Below are positions 1-12,419 of a DNA stretch of 23,131 nucleotides, piece by piece. The stretch comes from Polyrhizophydium stewartii. Lineage: Eukaryota > Chytridiomycota > Chytridiomycetes > Rhizophydiales. The stretch lies in NCBI GenBank assembly GCA_027604665.1, contig JADGIZ010000142.1, positions 1 through 23,131 of the forward strand, read 5' to 3'. A program made the position numbers and the translations under genes. The notes beneath the pieces were generated by a model. The model saw only the letters and a list, made by a program, of their open reading frames with translations. It made no database searches and had not been told where the DNA came from. Numbering within the stretch: the stretch's first letter is position 1; the number at the start of each line of letters is the position of its first letter.

Positions 1-52
1 GGCAAATACAGACAGAAATAGGCACAACAACGCCGCGCGCAGCACATCCGCG

Positions 53-2576
<2,524 letters not shown>

Positions 2577-2670
2577 CACTGACGAGGGCGAGGGCGAGGG
2601 CGAGGGCCTTTGTGATGATGATGATGACGATGATGAAACCATGTGGGAATACCAGCCCAGATATTCATAG
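2577..2670 (+). repeat. Simple-sequence tract after the MAPK stop: (GAGGGC)4 and (GAT)n
   Basis: Four GAGGGC hexamers (2584-2607) are followed by a GAT/GAC trinucleotide run (2612-2635). In a frame shifted from the kinase, the tract reads as an acidic peptide (DTDTDEGEGEGEG, then seven Asp) ending at 2670. It is most simply 3' UTR. Confidence 0.6.
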
Positions 2671-2864
2671 CCGCCGTGCTGCTTCTCGATGCCCCTGCAG
2701 TCGAGTGCGTGAGAGCCTCGGCCGATTGTGGCAGCGCGCCAAAGCGAGCTGCCCTGCCCTGCCAGCGTCCGGCCGTGCGTCCGAGCCGCCCCTGCCGACG
2801 GCCCTTTCTGTGCCGCCTCGCAGCCTGCCGCACACCCCCCCTCACCCGAGGCAGCGGCCCGAGC

Positions 2865-5800
2865 ATGGAGTCGTCCGGACAGGCGGACGCGGCGGGACTT
2901 GCCGCGAGCACCCGACGGCGGAGAAACAGCCCCGAGTCGCCGCCGAGCCCCATGGCGTACTCGGGCTGGCACGAGTACGGCGAGCTCAAGCGCCGCAAGC
3001 AGGACGCCCAGCGGGCGGCCCTGGCCCGCGGCGCCGGCGGCGACAGCCACCGCCAGATATTCGCCGGCGTCGTGCTGTACGTCAACGGGTACCTGACCAT
3101 GACGACGCTCGAGGAGCTCAAGCGCGCGGTGCTGGTGCGCGGCGCCGTCGTGCGGGACCACCTTTCGTCGGCGACGACGCACATCATTGCCGAGCAGGTG
3201 GGGTGTGGGGCCAGGCGTGGGGCAGGGCGAGTGGGTCGGGCGGGCGGTTCCCTGGCCGCTCGTGCTGGCGCTGTCATCGTCGCCGTCGCTGTTGTCTTCG
3301 TTGTCCGCCTCGATGCCGAGGCGGCTGTGGTGCGTTGCTGACGCCCCAGGGCGGCCCGGCCCGGCTCGCAGATGACCGACTCCAAGGTGCGCTCGCTGCG
3401 CAAGCCCGTCGTGCGGCCCGAGTGGCTACTCGAGTCGATCAACCAGGACCGGCTGCTCGACTGGACCCAGTTCCGGCTCTTCACGGGTGCAGCGCCGGGC
3501 CAGCGGTCGCTTCTCGCCTCGCTGCGGAGCCACGGCGTTGGCGTTGGTGCTGGTGCTGGCGCTGGCGCTGGCGCTGGGCTGGGCGAGACGGCGGACGTGG
3601 ACGGCATGGATCCAGAGCTTGGCGACGATCCGAGCGACGCCGAGTCGGCGTTTGGGGACGACGACGAGCATGCGCATCTGGCCAACACGCTCGGCCCGGA
3701 ACGCACCATCGCGGCTGCTCCTGCCGGATCCGCCGCATCTGGCCCGCAGCACCCGCACAAGCGTTGGAACCCCGACATCATGCCGCCCGGCCAGAAGCCG
3801 CGCACGCTGGACCTCACCGACCCGTTTGTGCGCAACAACATCGCCACGGCACCGGGATTCCTGAAGCGGTACTTTGCTGCGTCGCGGTTGCACCACCTCA
3901 GCATCTGGAAGGCCGAGCTGGGCCTGCTTGCGAGCCGGCACATGCGGCTGCACGGCAAGCGTCCAGACCACCCGCCCGCCGCAGCGCCGTTCAGGACCAT
4001 CATGCACGTCGACATGGACTGCTTTTTTGCGTCCGTGGCGCTGCGCAGTCGGCCCGATCTCGTCAACACGCCAGTGGTCATTGCGCACTCGTCGGGGCTC
4101 GCGCCGGCCGCTTCTGCTGCAGGTGTTGATGCGCAGATGGCAGGGTCATCGGGCGGCAGGTATGCAGCCAAGCCCACACCAAGCAACGCCGCCTCCGCGA
4201 CCACAGCCGATGGCCAGCCCGCGTTCAAGTCCACGTCCGAGATCGCGTCCTGCAACTACGCCGCGCGCGCATGCGGCATCGCCAACGGCTCGTTCCTTGG
4301 CGGTGCGCTCAAGCTTGCGCCCAACTTGGTTGTGCTTCCGTACGACTTTGCCAGCATCGATGCGTGCTCCAAAGCGCTCTATCGCGTACTACTCGAGCAC
4401 GCCGACTTTGTGCAGGCCGTGTCGTGCGACGAGGCATACATTGACGTGACGCTGCAGGTCAAGCGCCGCGTCGAGGCTGCCGTCGCGCAGTCGGGCGGAG
4501 CCCTGCTTGTTGACGACGATGGGCACGCGGACACCGACGACGAGGCAGAGGACGATTTTGGCGACGATCTGCTGCTTCCTGTTCGCCGCCGCGCCAGCAA
4601 GTCCCGCAAGCGCGGCGGCGCGAGTCGCGACGGCGTCGGCTCTGGCGGCAAGCTGAGCCAGACCGGCCAAGCCATGTGCGCGCAGATCGCCACCGAGATT
4701 GCCGAGGACCTGCGCGCCAAGATCCGCGATGCGACGGGCGGGTGCATTGCGAGCATCGGCATTGGGTGCAGCATGCTGCTCGCGCGCATCGCCACCAAGC
4801 GCGCCAAGCCCAACGGCGTCTTCCTGCTCCGCCCCGCCAGCGCGCGCGAGCATGTTGAGGCGCTCGGCATCCGCGACCTGCCGGGCGTCGGGCACGTGCT
4901 CGCGAGCAAGTGCGCCGAGCACGGGCTCAAGACGTGCGGAGACGTTGCCCGCATGCCGCTGCCGGACGTGCAGCGCATCCTCGGCGACAAGGTCGGCGCG
5001 ACGCTGCACCAGTTTGCACAGGGCATCGACGCGCGATCGCTCGAGAACAAGGAGCGGCAGAGCATCGGCGCCGAGGTGACCTGGGGCATCCGCTTCCAGA
5101 CGCAGAACCAAGTGGCGGCGTTTATGGACGACTTTTGCCAGGAGATCTACGGCCGGGCCGTGCGCGCGGGTGTGCGCGGGAAGCACATCACCGTCAAGGC
5201 CAAGAAGCGGCTCTACGAGGGCGAGCCGCCAAAGTTCCTCGGCCACGGCCACTGCGCCGACTTTTCGCGGTCCGTGCGGCTCGCCAAGTGCGTGGACTCC
5301 AAGGACAAGCTGCTCGCCGAGGCCATGAAGCTGCTCAACGAGATTGACATCCCACCGGTCGATCTGCGCGGCGTCGGCCTGCATCTCAGGCAGCTCGAGT
5401 TTGTCGACGGCCGCGGCGTGCCGCGGGCAGCGCCGCTCGCTGGCGGGCAGCGCGTCCTGCAGTTCCCGACTGCGCCGACGTCAATGCCAACCCTGCTCGC
5501 TGCGGCGGCGTCATCGTCGCTCGAGGCGCCGGCGCCGTCGACGCCTATGAAGCGCGTCTCGCACGCGGATCGCTTGCTGCGCACACCAACGTCCTCGGGC
5601 GGCGCCGGTAAGCGCAAGCGGTTTGGTGCGCTCGGCAGCCCTGCGGCGCTTGGGTCCGAGCCAGACGTGCGAGGCGGCGCACCGGGCTTCTTCTCGCCGC
5701 GCAAGCCGCGCGGGGCGGATCTCGAGGCGGCTGCTCATGCGCGTGCGCGCATCAAGGCCATGTTTGGCGTCGACGTGGACGAGATCGACCCGTCTGTTGT

Positions 5801-6590
5801 GCCGGCTCTGCCGCCAGACATCCGCAAGGAGCTTGAAGAAGCCGGGCTGATTGGCACCTTGGCGGCGGCTGGCGCCAAGCGTGCTGCGGACGACAGCGGA
5901 GACGACGGTGCAGCGTCGCCCAGCGCGCGCAGGGAGAAGCGCCAACGCGGGGCTCTCAAGCGCGAGCTGGATGACATGCATCTGCTGCCGACTGCGTCGC
6001 AGATCGACCCCGAGGTGCTTCGTGCGCTGCCGCCTGATATCCGGCGCGAGCTCGAGACGCAGATGCAGATCCAGCGGTCGAACCGCGACCGAGAGATGCG
6101 AATGCAGCGGCAGCAACAGCAGCAGCAGGCTGCCTCTGCTGCCGCAGGGGCTTCTATAGACGCCGCAGATGCACAGAAGCAGGAATCGGGGCGTAAGCTG
6201 CGGCCGCAACTGCCCTTATTCGCCGGCGTTTGCGACCACGATGCTGTTCTCGGCCTGCTCTCTGGTTGGCTCGACGAGGACATGCCGCGCGAGTGTGCAC
6301 CAAACCAGTCGGCCTTGGGCGAGATCAGGGACTATCTCGTTGCGCTCGTCGATGCCGGGCATCCGGACCGGGCGTGGTCTGTGCTTCGGATGCTGTCTCG
6401 GCGCGTCGGCCTCGGCGACGGAGACGGCGCCACAAGCAACAGCGGCGGCCATCGCACGAGCACCACGCGCGCAGACAAGGGCAAGGGCAAGCCCGACTGG
6501 GCAGGCTCGTTCTGCGAGCTGTTTGACGATGTAAATGCGTGCGTTGAGCGCACGACGGGCGCCGGGTTCTGGCCATGGTGGCGGAAATGA
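2865..6590 (+). CDS. REV1: DNA repair protein REV1, Y-family translesion polymerase
   Basis: Two exons, 2865-3197 and 3372-6590, joined by a 174-bp intron in phase 0, giving 1183 residues. REV1 is a dCMP transferase and scaffold for translesion synthesis past abasic sites and bulky adducts in the nucleus. BRCT domain at about 63-147, split by the intron (IFAGVVLYVNGY, then VVRPEWLLESI). The REV1-specific FLKRYFAASRLHHLSIWKAE segment precedes the polymerase core. Catalytic residues are DMD (first Asp about 325) and CDEA (Asp464-Glu465); SIGIGCSMLLARIATKRAKPNG and the LPGVGHVLASK helix-hairpin-helix follow. Two ubiquitin-binding motifs lie near 917 and 990 (each with DPxxxxALPPDIR), and a Rev7/polymerase-docking C-terminal domain at about 1060-1130. 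The start at 2865 is the first Met before conserved sequence. Low-complexity inserts include a GAGAGAGAG run and an acidic/basic loop after CDEA. Confidence 0.95.
3537..3585 (+). repeat. Coding minisatellite in REV1 (Gly-Ala repeat)
   Basis: Tandem GGC-GTT / GGT-GCT / GGC-GCT dipeptide codons encode a Gly-Val/Gly-Ala run between the BRCT domain and the polymerase core of REV1. It is in frame and within a predicted linker, so length changes would probably be tolerated. Confidence 0.7.
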
Positions 6591-6752
6591 AGTGCGCGCT
6601 GGGACTCTGTGGCCTCGAGCATTGTGGGGGGGGGGTCGCAAGGCGGAGTCGAGACACAAGCCGCCTCGGCGCTGCGGAGAAATCCAGCTCAGTCGACTCA
6701 GAGCGGGAAGATCAAAAGGCTCTCGACCCGCCGTCGCTGTCTTCCTTCGGAA
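6591..6752 (+). promoter_or_regulatory. REV1-acyltransferase 1 spacer with a 10-G tract
   Basis: The 162 bp between the REV1 stop and the first array gene must hold the REV1 3' end and the promoter of acyltransferase copy 1. It contains a run of ten G residues (6626-6635). No clear TATA box or polyadenylation hexamer is visible. Confidence 0.35.
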
Positions 6753-7962
6753 ATGGCCGCCGCCCTGAAGGTCCTCCTTGTCCGCAACCCCACCACCGCC
6801 GAGACGCTGCGGCTCGCCCGCGTGCTCGCCCACGCTGGCCGCGGTCCCATGGCCATGACGGTCATTGGCCAGCTGATGCGCTCGACCCTTTCGGTCAAGA
6901 GAACGTACCCGTCGGACGTCGACCACCTCATCGTCGTCCACCGCGCGGCGCCACGGCCGGACGGCGAGCCCGTGACCTTGGCGACACTCGCCGATGCCGA
7001 CATGGTGCTCGTCGGCCTGTTTGGCTCCGAGGTTGGGGACAACCCAGAAGGCACGTTCTCAGCTCGCCCAACGGCTGGTCGCACCGAGGCCGAAGTCAAC
7101 GAGGCTGTCCGCCTCGCGCTGGCGGCCATCAAGGCGGAGATGCCGTCCCACCTCGATCCTGGTGAGCAGACTTCATGAGGGTCGCCGCATTCGCCGCCTT
7201 GGCACGGCACTGACGCCAGCGGCGAGTTCAGAAAAAAGCTTTATAATGTTTCACTGCTGCCCAACGCCCATCATGGACTATATCATCAAGGAGATGCCTC
7301 TTCTCTGGGACGACCATCTCTATGAGATGTACGCCTCGGACAAGGCACCGACGCAGTTTGGCGTGCACATGGGCTCGTCGTGGGTCGACGAGCAGACGGG
7401 CGAGACGTTCTTTGTCGACAGGATCCGCGTGAGCGACATCGACTATGTGAGTGCATCGCAGTGCTTGCTCGGCCAAGAGTGCATTGTTCTGACACCGCGT
7501 GCATGCGAACGATGCAACCAGATGCTTGCCGAGAAGACTGTCGACTACGAGTTCGATTACCTCGAGTTCATCACACAAACGTATCCATTCACCGAGCTCA
7601 ACTGCATGATCCGCGCATTCCCCAAGGGCGTCGACCCCGCAACGGCATCGCACGAGCAGGGCGAGCCGGCTGCATGGGCCACCAGTCACCAAGACTTCTC
7701 AATTGGCCTCCTTGCGACGAGGGACAAGTTTCGGCGGCGCAAGCTGGCAGCCAAGTGCGTCGAGGTTGTCTCTCACTTGCAGATCGAGTTCATGCGCACG
7801 CACTTTCCGACAGTGTTTGACGATGGCGCGATGCCGCTGCACAGCTTTGGCATGGTGAAGCATGGAAACGATGCATCAGTTCGGACAATGGAGAGTTGCG
7901 GGTTCAGGAAAGTTGAGGGGCACCACTTCCAATGGATCGGCATCAAGCTGTCGTCGATCTGA
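6753..7962 (+). CDS. GNAT/GLYAT-like predicted N-acyltransferase, array copy 1
   Basis: Exons 6753-7161, 7232-7446 and 7522-7962; introns of 70 bp (phase 1) and 75 bp (phase 0); 354 residues. The start ATG opens MAAALKVLLVRNPTT, aligned with the MSHPLQVLL start of the other copies. The C-terminal third looks like a GNAT fold: GEPAAW strand, LATRDKFRRRKLAAKC at the motif A position (Arg279-Ala284), and NDASVRTMESCGF near 324-336, matching the N..S....GF signature of GLYAT and related acyltransferases. The N-terminal half (VDHLIVVHRAAPRPDGEPVTL, DADMVLVGLFG) could be the second, degenerate GNAT-like half seen in GLYAT; this is inference. The probable role is acyl transfer from an acyl-CoA to a small amine or amino acid; the substrate is unknown. 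The usual motif A glycine is lysine. Intron 2 is stopless and in frame. No signal peptide is visible. Confidence 0.75.
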
Positions 7963-8137
7963 GCATATGTCTGCGTCGCAGCCTGTGAGCCGCTCCATGC
8001 CAATGAAGTCGCGCCGTTGCACGTCACCCGTCGATCGAGTCATTCTTTTGGTTTTCCCTGCCTCGGCAAATGTCGCACCCGCTGCAAGTGCTGCTCGTCA
8101 GGCAGCCGACCACAGACGAGTCGCTCCGGCTCGCCCG
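7933..8137 (+). repeat. Duplicated intergenic block A (matches 12214-12419)
   Basis: The last codons of copy 1, its whole 3' spacer and the first codons of copy 2 are nearly identical to the corresponding copy 4 to copy 5 junction at 12214-12419. They differ by scattered substitutions and a 1-bp indel. The shared block includes the presumed promoter, the pyrimidine-rich CCCTGCCTCGGCAA before the ATG, and MSHPLQVLLVRQ. Confidence 0.85.
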
Positions 8138-9279
8138 CGTGCTCGCCCACGCTGGCCACGGTCCCGCGGTCATGCCGGTCGTTGGCCAGCTGATGCGTTG
8201 GACGGTATCGGCGGACAGGCAGTTCACGTCCACAATCGACCACCTCATCGTCGTCCACCGCGCGGCGCCACGGCCGGACGGCGAGTCGGTGACCTTGGCG
8301 TCGCTCGCCGACGCCGACATGGTGCTCGTCGGCCTGTTTGGCACCGAGCGTGGGACCAAACCCGGCGGCACGCTTTCGGCTCGCCCCACCGCCGGTCGCA
8401 CGGAGGCCGAGACCAACGAGGCTGTCCGCCTCGCGCTGGCTGCCATCAAGGCGGAGATGCCGTCCCACCTCGATCCTGGTGAGCATGCACCTCATGGGTT
8501 GTCGCATTCGCCGCCTTGGCACGGCGCTGACGCCGGCGGCGAGTACAGAAACGAGCTTCATCATGTATGCAAGCTGTCCAACTCCGATTCTGGACTATAT
8601 CATCAAGGAGATGCCCCTTCTCTGGGACGACCATCTCTATGAGATGTACGCCTCGGACAAGGCACCGACGCAGTTTGGCGTGCACATGGGCTCGTCGTGG
8701 GTCGAAGAGCAGACGGGCGAGACGTTCTTTGTCGACAGGATCCGCGTGAGCGACATCGATTATGTGAGTGCATCACATTGCTTGCTCGGCCAAGAGCGGA
8801 TTGCTCTGACACCGCGTGCACGCGAACGGTGCAACCAGATGCTTGCCGAGAAGACTGTCGACTACGAGTTCGACTACCTCGAGTTCATCACACAAACGTA
8901 TCCATTCACCGAGCTCAACTGCATGATTCGCGCATTCCCCAAAGGCGTCGACCCCGCAACGGCATTGCACGAGCAGGGCGAGCCGGCAGCATGGGTCACC
9001 ACTCATCATGACTTTTCAATCGCTCTCCTTGCAACGAGGGACAAGTTTCGGCGGCGCAAGCTGGCAGCCAAGTGCGTCGAGGTTGTCTCTCACTTGCAGA
9101 TCGAGTTCATGCGCACGCACTTTCTGGCCGTGTTCGACGATGGCGCGATGCCGCCACACAGCTTCGGGTTTCTCAAGGATGGCAATGATGCATCAGTTCG
9201 GACAATGGAGAGCTGTGGGTTCAGGAAAGTTGACGGACACCGCTTCAAATGGATCGGCATCAAGCCGTCGTCGATCTAA
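8070..9279 (+). CDS. GNAT/GLYAT-like predicted N-acyltransferase, array copy 2
   Basis: Exons 8070-8478, 8549-8763 and 8839-9279; introns of 70 and 75 bp with the same phases and positions as copy 1; 354 residues. It begins MSHPLQVLLVRQPTTDES. Exon 2 reads TSFIMYASCPTPILDYIIKE, then WVEEQTGETFFVDRIRVSDIDY. Exon 3 carries YPFTELNCMIRAFPKGVDP, then DKFRRRKLAAKC and NDASVRTMESCGFRKV, the predicted acyl-CoA-binding and C-terminal GNAT elements. Exons 2-3 are almost identical to copies 1 and 5, and intron 1 is nearly identical to that of copy 5, so the duplication is recent. Only 107 bp separate it from the copy 1 stop, and that spacer is the one duplicated upstream of copy 5. Function inferred as for copy 1. 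Confidence 0.75.
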
Positions 9280-9471
9280 AACTGAAGCTCAATCCGGCGG
9301 CTGCGGCCGCACAAAGCGCCGCTGTCTGATCCGAGACCCTAGGCCTGTGGATGCGCCGAGCCATGGTCGCACCGGCGGGTCGCATTCGTCCAATGAATCG
9401 CCGCTGACCGCGTGACCGGAGGGCGTTGACGTCCAACGGCGGCCTCGGTCGGTTTGCCTTGGCATAGAGAA

Positions 9472-10694
9472 ATGTCGCACCCGCTGCAGGCGCTGCTCGT
9501 GCGGAACCCCACGGTCGACGAGGCGCTGCGGCTCGCGCGGATTGTGGCGGTGTCCGCAGATACGCCATTCGTTATCCAGACGCTCGGCCAGCTGCTGCGG
9601 TCGACGCTGTCGGTCAAGACCACCCACTTTGAGTTGGTGGACCGCCTAGTCGTCGTCCACCACGCTGCGCCGACGCAGGGCAGCGAGCCCGCGTCGCTCG
9701 AGGCACTCCAAGACACAGACATGGTACTCGTCGGAATGTACGGCATCGAGAGCAGCAAGAGCCAAGGCACCTTTGTGGGCCGCCCGACCGCAGGCCGCAG
9801 CGAGGCCGAGACGAATGCGGCGGTGCGGGTCGCCTTGGCGGCCGTCAAGGGCGAGTTGCCCGATGACGCCGATCCCGGTGAGCCCGTCGCCTCGCCGCAC
9901 GCCGCATGCTCGACCTGGGCATGGCTCTGACGCCCGTCCCAGAAAATGGATTCATCATGTACCACGGGTGCCCGACCCCGATCCTTGACTTTGTCAAGGC
10001 CGAGATGCCGCTGCAGTGGGAGGACCGCATGTATGACATGTTTATCGCCCACTCGCCGTCGTCAAAGCTCGGCTTGCGGATCGGATCGTCGTGGGTTGAT
10101 GGCGAGACGGGCGAAACATTTGTCATTGACAGAATCCGCAGGAGCGACTTTGAGGCGGTAAGAGATCCCCGGCGGCAGGCGTCTGCTGGGATGCCGCTGA
10201 CAACCGCGGCTTTGTCTCCGGCGTTGTGGTGATATTCGTTGCTGAGTGACCCAAAGATCCTCGCCGCGCTCGAAAACTACACCAACGGATACCTTGAAAT
10301 CATCACACAAACGTATCCCTTCACCGAGCTCAACTGCATGATCCGCGCATACCCAAAGGGCGTCGACCCCACAACGGCATCGCACGAGCAGGGCGAACCC
10401 GCCGCCTGGGCTTCGACGCACCTCGACTTTTCGTGCGGCGCGCTTGCAACGAGGGACAAGTACCGTCGCCGCAAGCTCGCGGCCAAGTGCGTCGAGGTCG
10501 TTACTGCGTTGCAACTCGAGCTTCTGGAAAAGCATTTTGGGTCCCTGCTGGCCGACTGCTCCATGAAGCCGCTCTGCTTCGGTATGGTGCACGACGCCAA
10601 TATTCCGTCGATCCGCACCATGGAGGGATGTGGGTTCAGGAAGGCCGAAGGCGTGCGTTTCCAGTGGATTGGCATCAAGTTGTCTTCTATCTGA
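9472..10694 (+). CDS. GNAT/GLYAT-like predicted N-acyltransferase, array copy 3 (divergent)
   Basis: Exons 9472-9877, 9943-10157 and 10257-10694; introns of 65 and 99 bp; 352 residues. It starts MSHPLQALLVRNPTVDEA. It is the most divergent member: exon 1 is one codon shorter, exon 2 ends SDFEA instead of SDIDY, and exon 3 starts ILAALENYTNGYLEI, one residue shorter than the equivalent of copies 1, 2 and 5. Intron 2 contains stops, unlike in those copies. The family signatures are kept: YPFTELNCMIRAYPKGVDP, DKYRRRKLAAKC, and NIPSIRTMEGCGFRKAEG. This copy argues that the intron 2 boundaries assigned in the other copies are right, because here the segment cannot be coding. Confidence 0.75.
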
Positions 10695-10999
10695 CCAAGT
10701 CGCTGCGCCGCGGCCTTTGGATGATTATTCGAATGAAAACCACGCTTCTTCGTCGGGTGATTGAGCGCAGGCGTCGGGCAGGATGTCAGATTCCGATGCC
10801 TTCCGTTGCATCAAGGATCACAGAAGACTGTGTCGTCAGGAATCCAGAATGAAATCGCCGCGGGGTGGCTGGACACTTGTGCAATCACACTCACAACCTT
10901 TACCAGCGGCAGCCGCTCGCCTGCTCACCGCATCAAGAACACAGTTGTCGCAGCTCCTTGCTGGACTATAGCCGCCACATCTCCCTGCCATACCAAGAA
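10695..10999 (+). other. Intergenic spacer between array copies 3 and 4
   Basis: This 305-bp stretch has no recognisable gene. It must contain the 3' end of copy 3 and the promoter of copy 4. Just before the copy 4 ATG is a CTCCCTGCCATACCAAGAA stretch, comparable to the CCCTGCCTCGGCAA leader of copies 2 and 5. The rest is unlike the other spacers, so it was not part of the recent duplication. No TATA box, tRNA or repeat was recognised. Confidence 0.5.
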
Positions 11000-12243
11000 A
11001 TGTCAGTCCCTCTGCAGGTGCTGCTCGCCAAGCCGCCGACCGCCGACGAGGCATTCAGGCTCGCCCGGCTCCTGTCGATCTCTGGCGCCGGACCATCGGT
11101 GATGCTCGTCGTGGGGCAGCTGCTTCGCCTGGCCGTCGTGCAGGGGCCAAACTGCTGCACGCCCATCGACAACTTGATTGTCGTCCACCGCTCGGCACCA
11201 CGGCCGAACGGCGAGTCTGTGACCTTGGCGACGCTTGCCGACGCCGACATGGTGCTCATTGGCTTGTATGGCACAAAGCATGGCGGCATGGACGAAGGCA
11301 CGTTCTCGGCCCACCCGACCGCCGGCCGCACCGAGGCCGAAGTCAACGAGGCCGTGCACCTCGCACTGGCTGCCATCAAGGCAGAGATGCCGTCTGATGT
11401 CGACAAAGGTGGGCGGGAGAGAGGAGCCTGGCTGAGCATCACGCCAAAATCGCCATGCTGATATGAGGGCCGCTTGAAGACAAGACCTTCATCATGTTCC
11501 CCGGCTGCCCGACGCCCATCGTGGACTATATTGTCAAGGAAATGCCCCTTCACTGGGAATACCACCACAACTCCACCTATGTCGAAGACCGTGTAAAGCC
11601 GCAGCCTCACCTGCAAATGGGCTCTTCGTGGATCGACGATGAGACGGGCGAGACTTTTTTCATCGACCGGATCCGTCCCAGTGACATCGATTATGTGAGT
11701 GCTTCGCGGCGCTTGTCGTGAGAGCCGGCGCCTTGCTGTTGGTTGACCGTCGAAGCATTTTCGACAACCGATTGCCCACCGTGACGCATCAATTCAAACC
11801 AGGTGATCTCTGCAAAGACGCTCGAGTACGACCAAGAATATGTCGAGTTTGTCACGCAGACATATCCGTTCACGGAGCTCAACTGCATGATCCGCGCATT
11901 CCCAAAGGGAATCGACCCGGCAACGGCATCAACAGAGCAAGGCGACCCTGCGGCATGGGTTGTTGCTCACCACAACCTGTCAAGCGGCCTTCAAGCCACT
12001 CGGGACAAGTACCGTCGCCGCAAGCTCGCGGCCAAGTGCATAAAGATCACAACCCAGTTGCAAATCGAGTTCATGCGCAAGCACGGCGCTCGAATCTTTG
12101 GCAACGGCGGGATCGAGCCCATGGCGTATGGCTTTGTGAATGATGGCAACGTCGCAATCGCTCGTATGCTTGAGGGCTGCGGGTTCAGGAAGGTCGAGGG
12201 CGTGCGCTTCAAGTGGATCGGCATCAAGCTGTCGTCGATCTGA
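11000..12243 (+). CDS. GNAT/GLYAT-like predicted N-acyltransferase, array copy 4
   Basis: Exons 11000-11408, 11480-11694 and 11803-12243; introns of 71 and 108 bp; 354 residues, starting MSVPLQVLLAKPPTADEA. Exon 2 is divergent (KTFIMFPGCPTPIVDYIVKE, later WIDDETGETFFIDRIRPSDIDY). Exon 3 begins VISAKTLEYDQEYVEF and retains YPFTELNCMIRAFPKGIDP, DKYRRRKLAAKC and NVAIARMLEGCGFRKVEG. Intron 2 has an in-frame TGA after eight codons, so it must be spliced. Its 3' flank is the duplicated block shared with the copy 1 3' flank. The helix before the final strand (EFMRKHG) resembles copy 5 rather than copies 1 and 2. Confidence 0.75.
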
Positions 12244-12419
12244 GTGTATGTCTGCGTCGCAGCCCGTGAGCTGCTCCATGCCAATGAAGCTGCGCCGTGG
12301 CACGTCACCCGTCGATCGAGTGATTCTTTTGGTCTTTCCCTGCCTCGGCAAATGTCGCACCCGCTGCAAGTGCTGCTCGTCAGGCAGCAGACCACAGACG
12401 AGTCGCTCCGGCTCGCCCG
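12214..12419 (+). repeat. Duplicated intergenic block B (matches 7933-8137)
   Basis: Second copy of the gene-junction block described at 7933-8137, offset by about 4281 bp, here joining the end of copy 4 to the start of copy 5. A duplication of one or more whole gene units, or gene conversion across the junction, would explain why the same spacer lies behind two rather different genes. Confidence 0.85.

Noticed and set aside
10158..10256. Copy 3 as a pseudogene because its second exon runs into a stop
   Set aside because: The stop lies in a 99-bp GT-AG intron at the conserved position, and exon 3 continues the family sequence intact.
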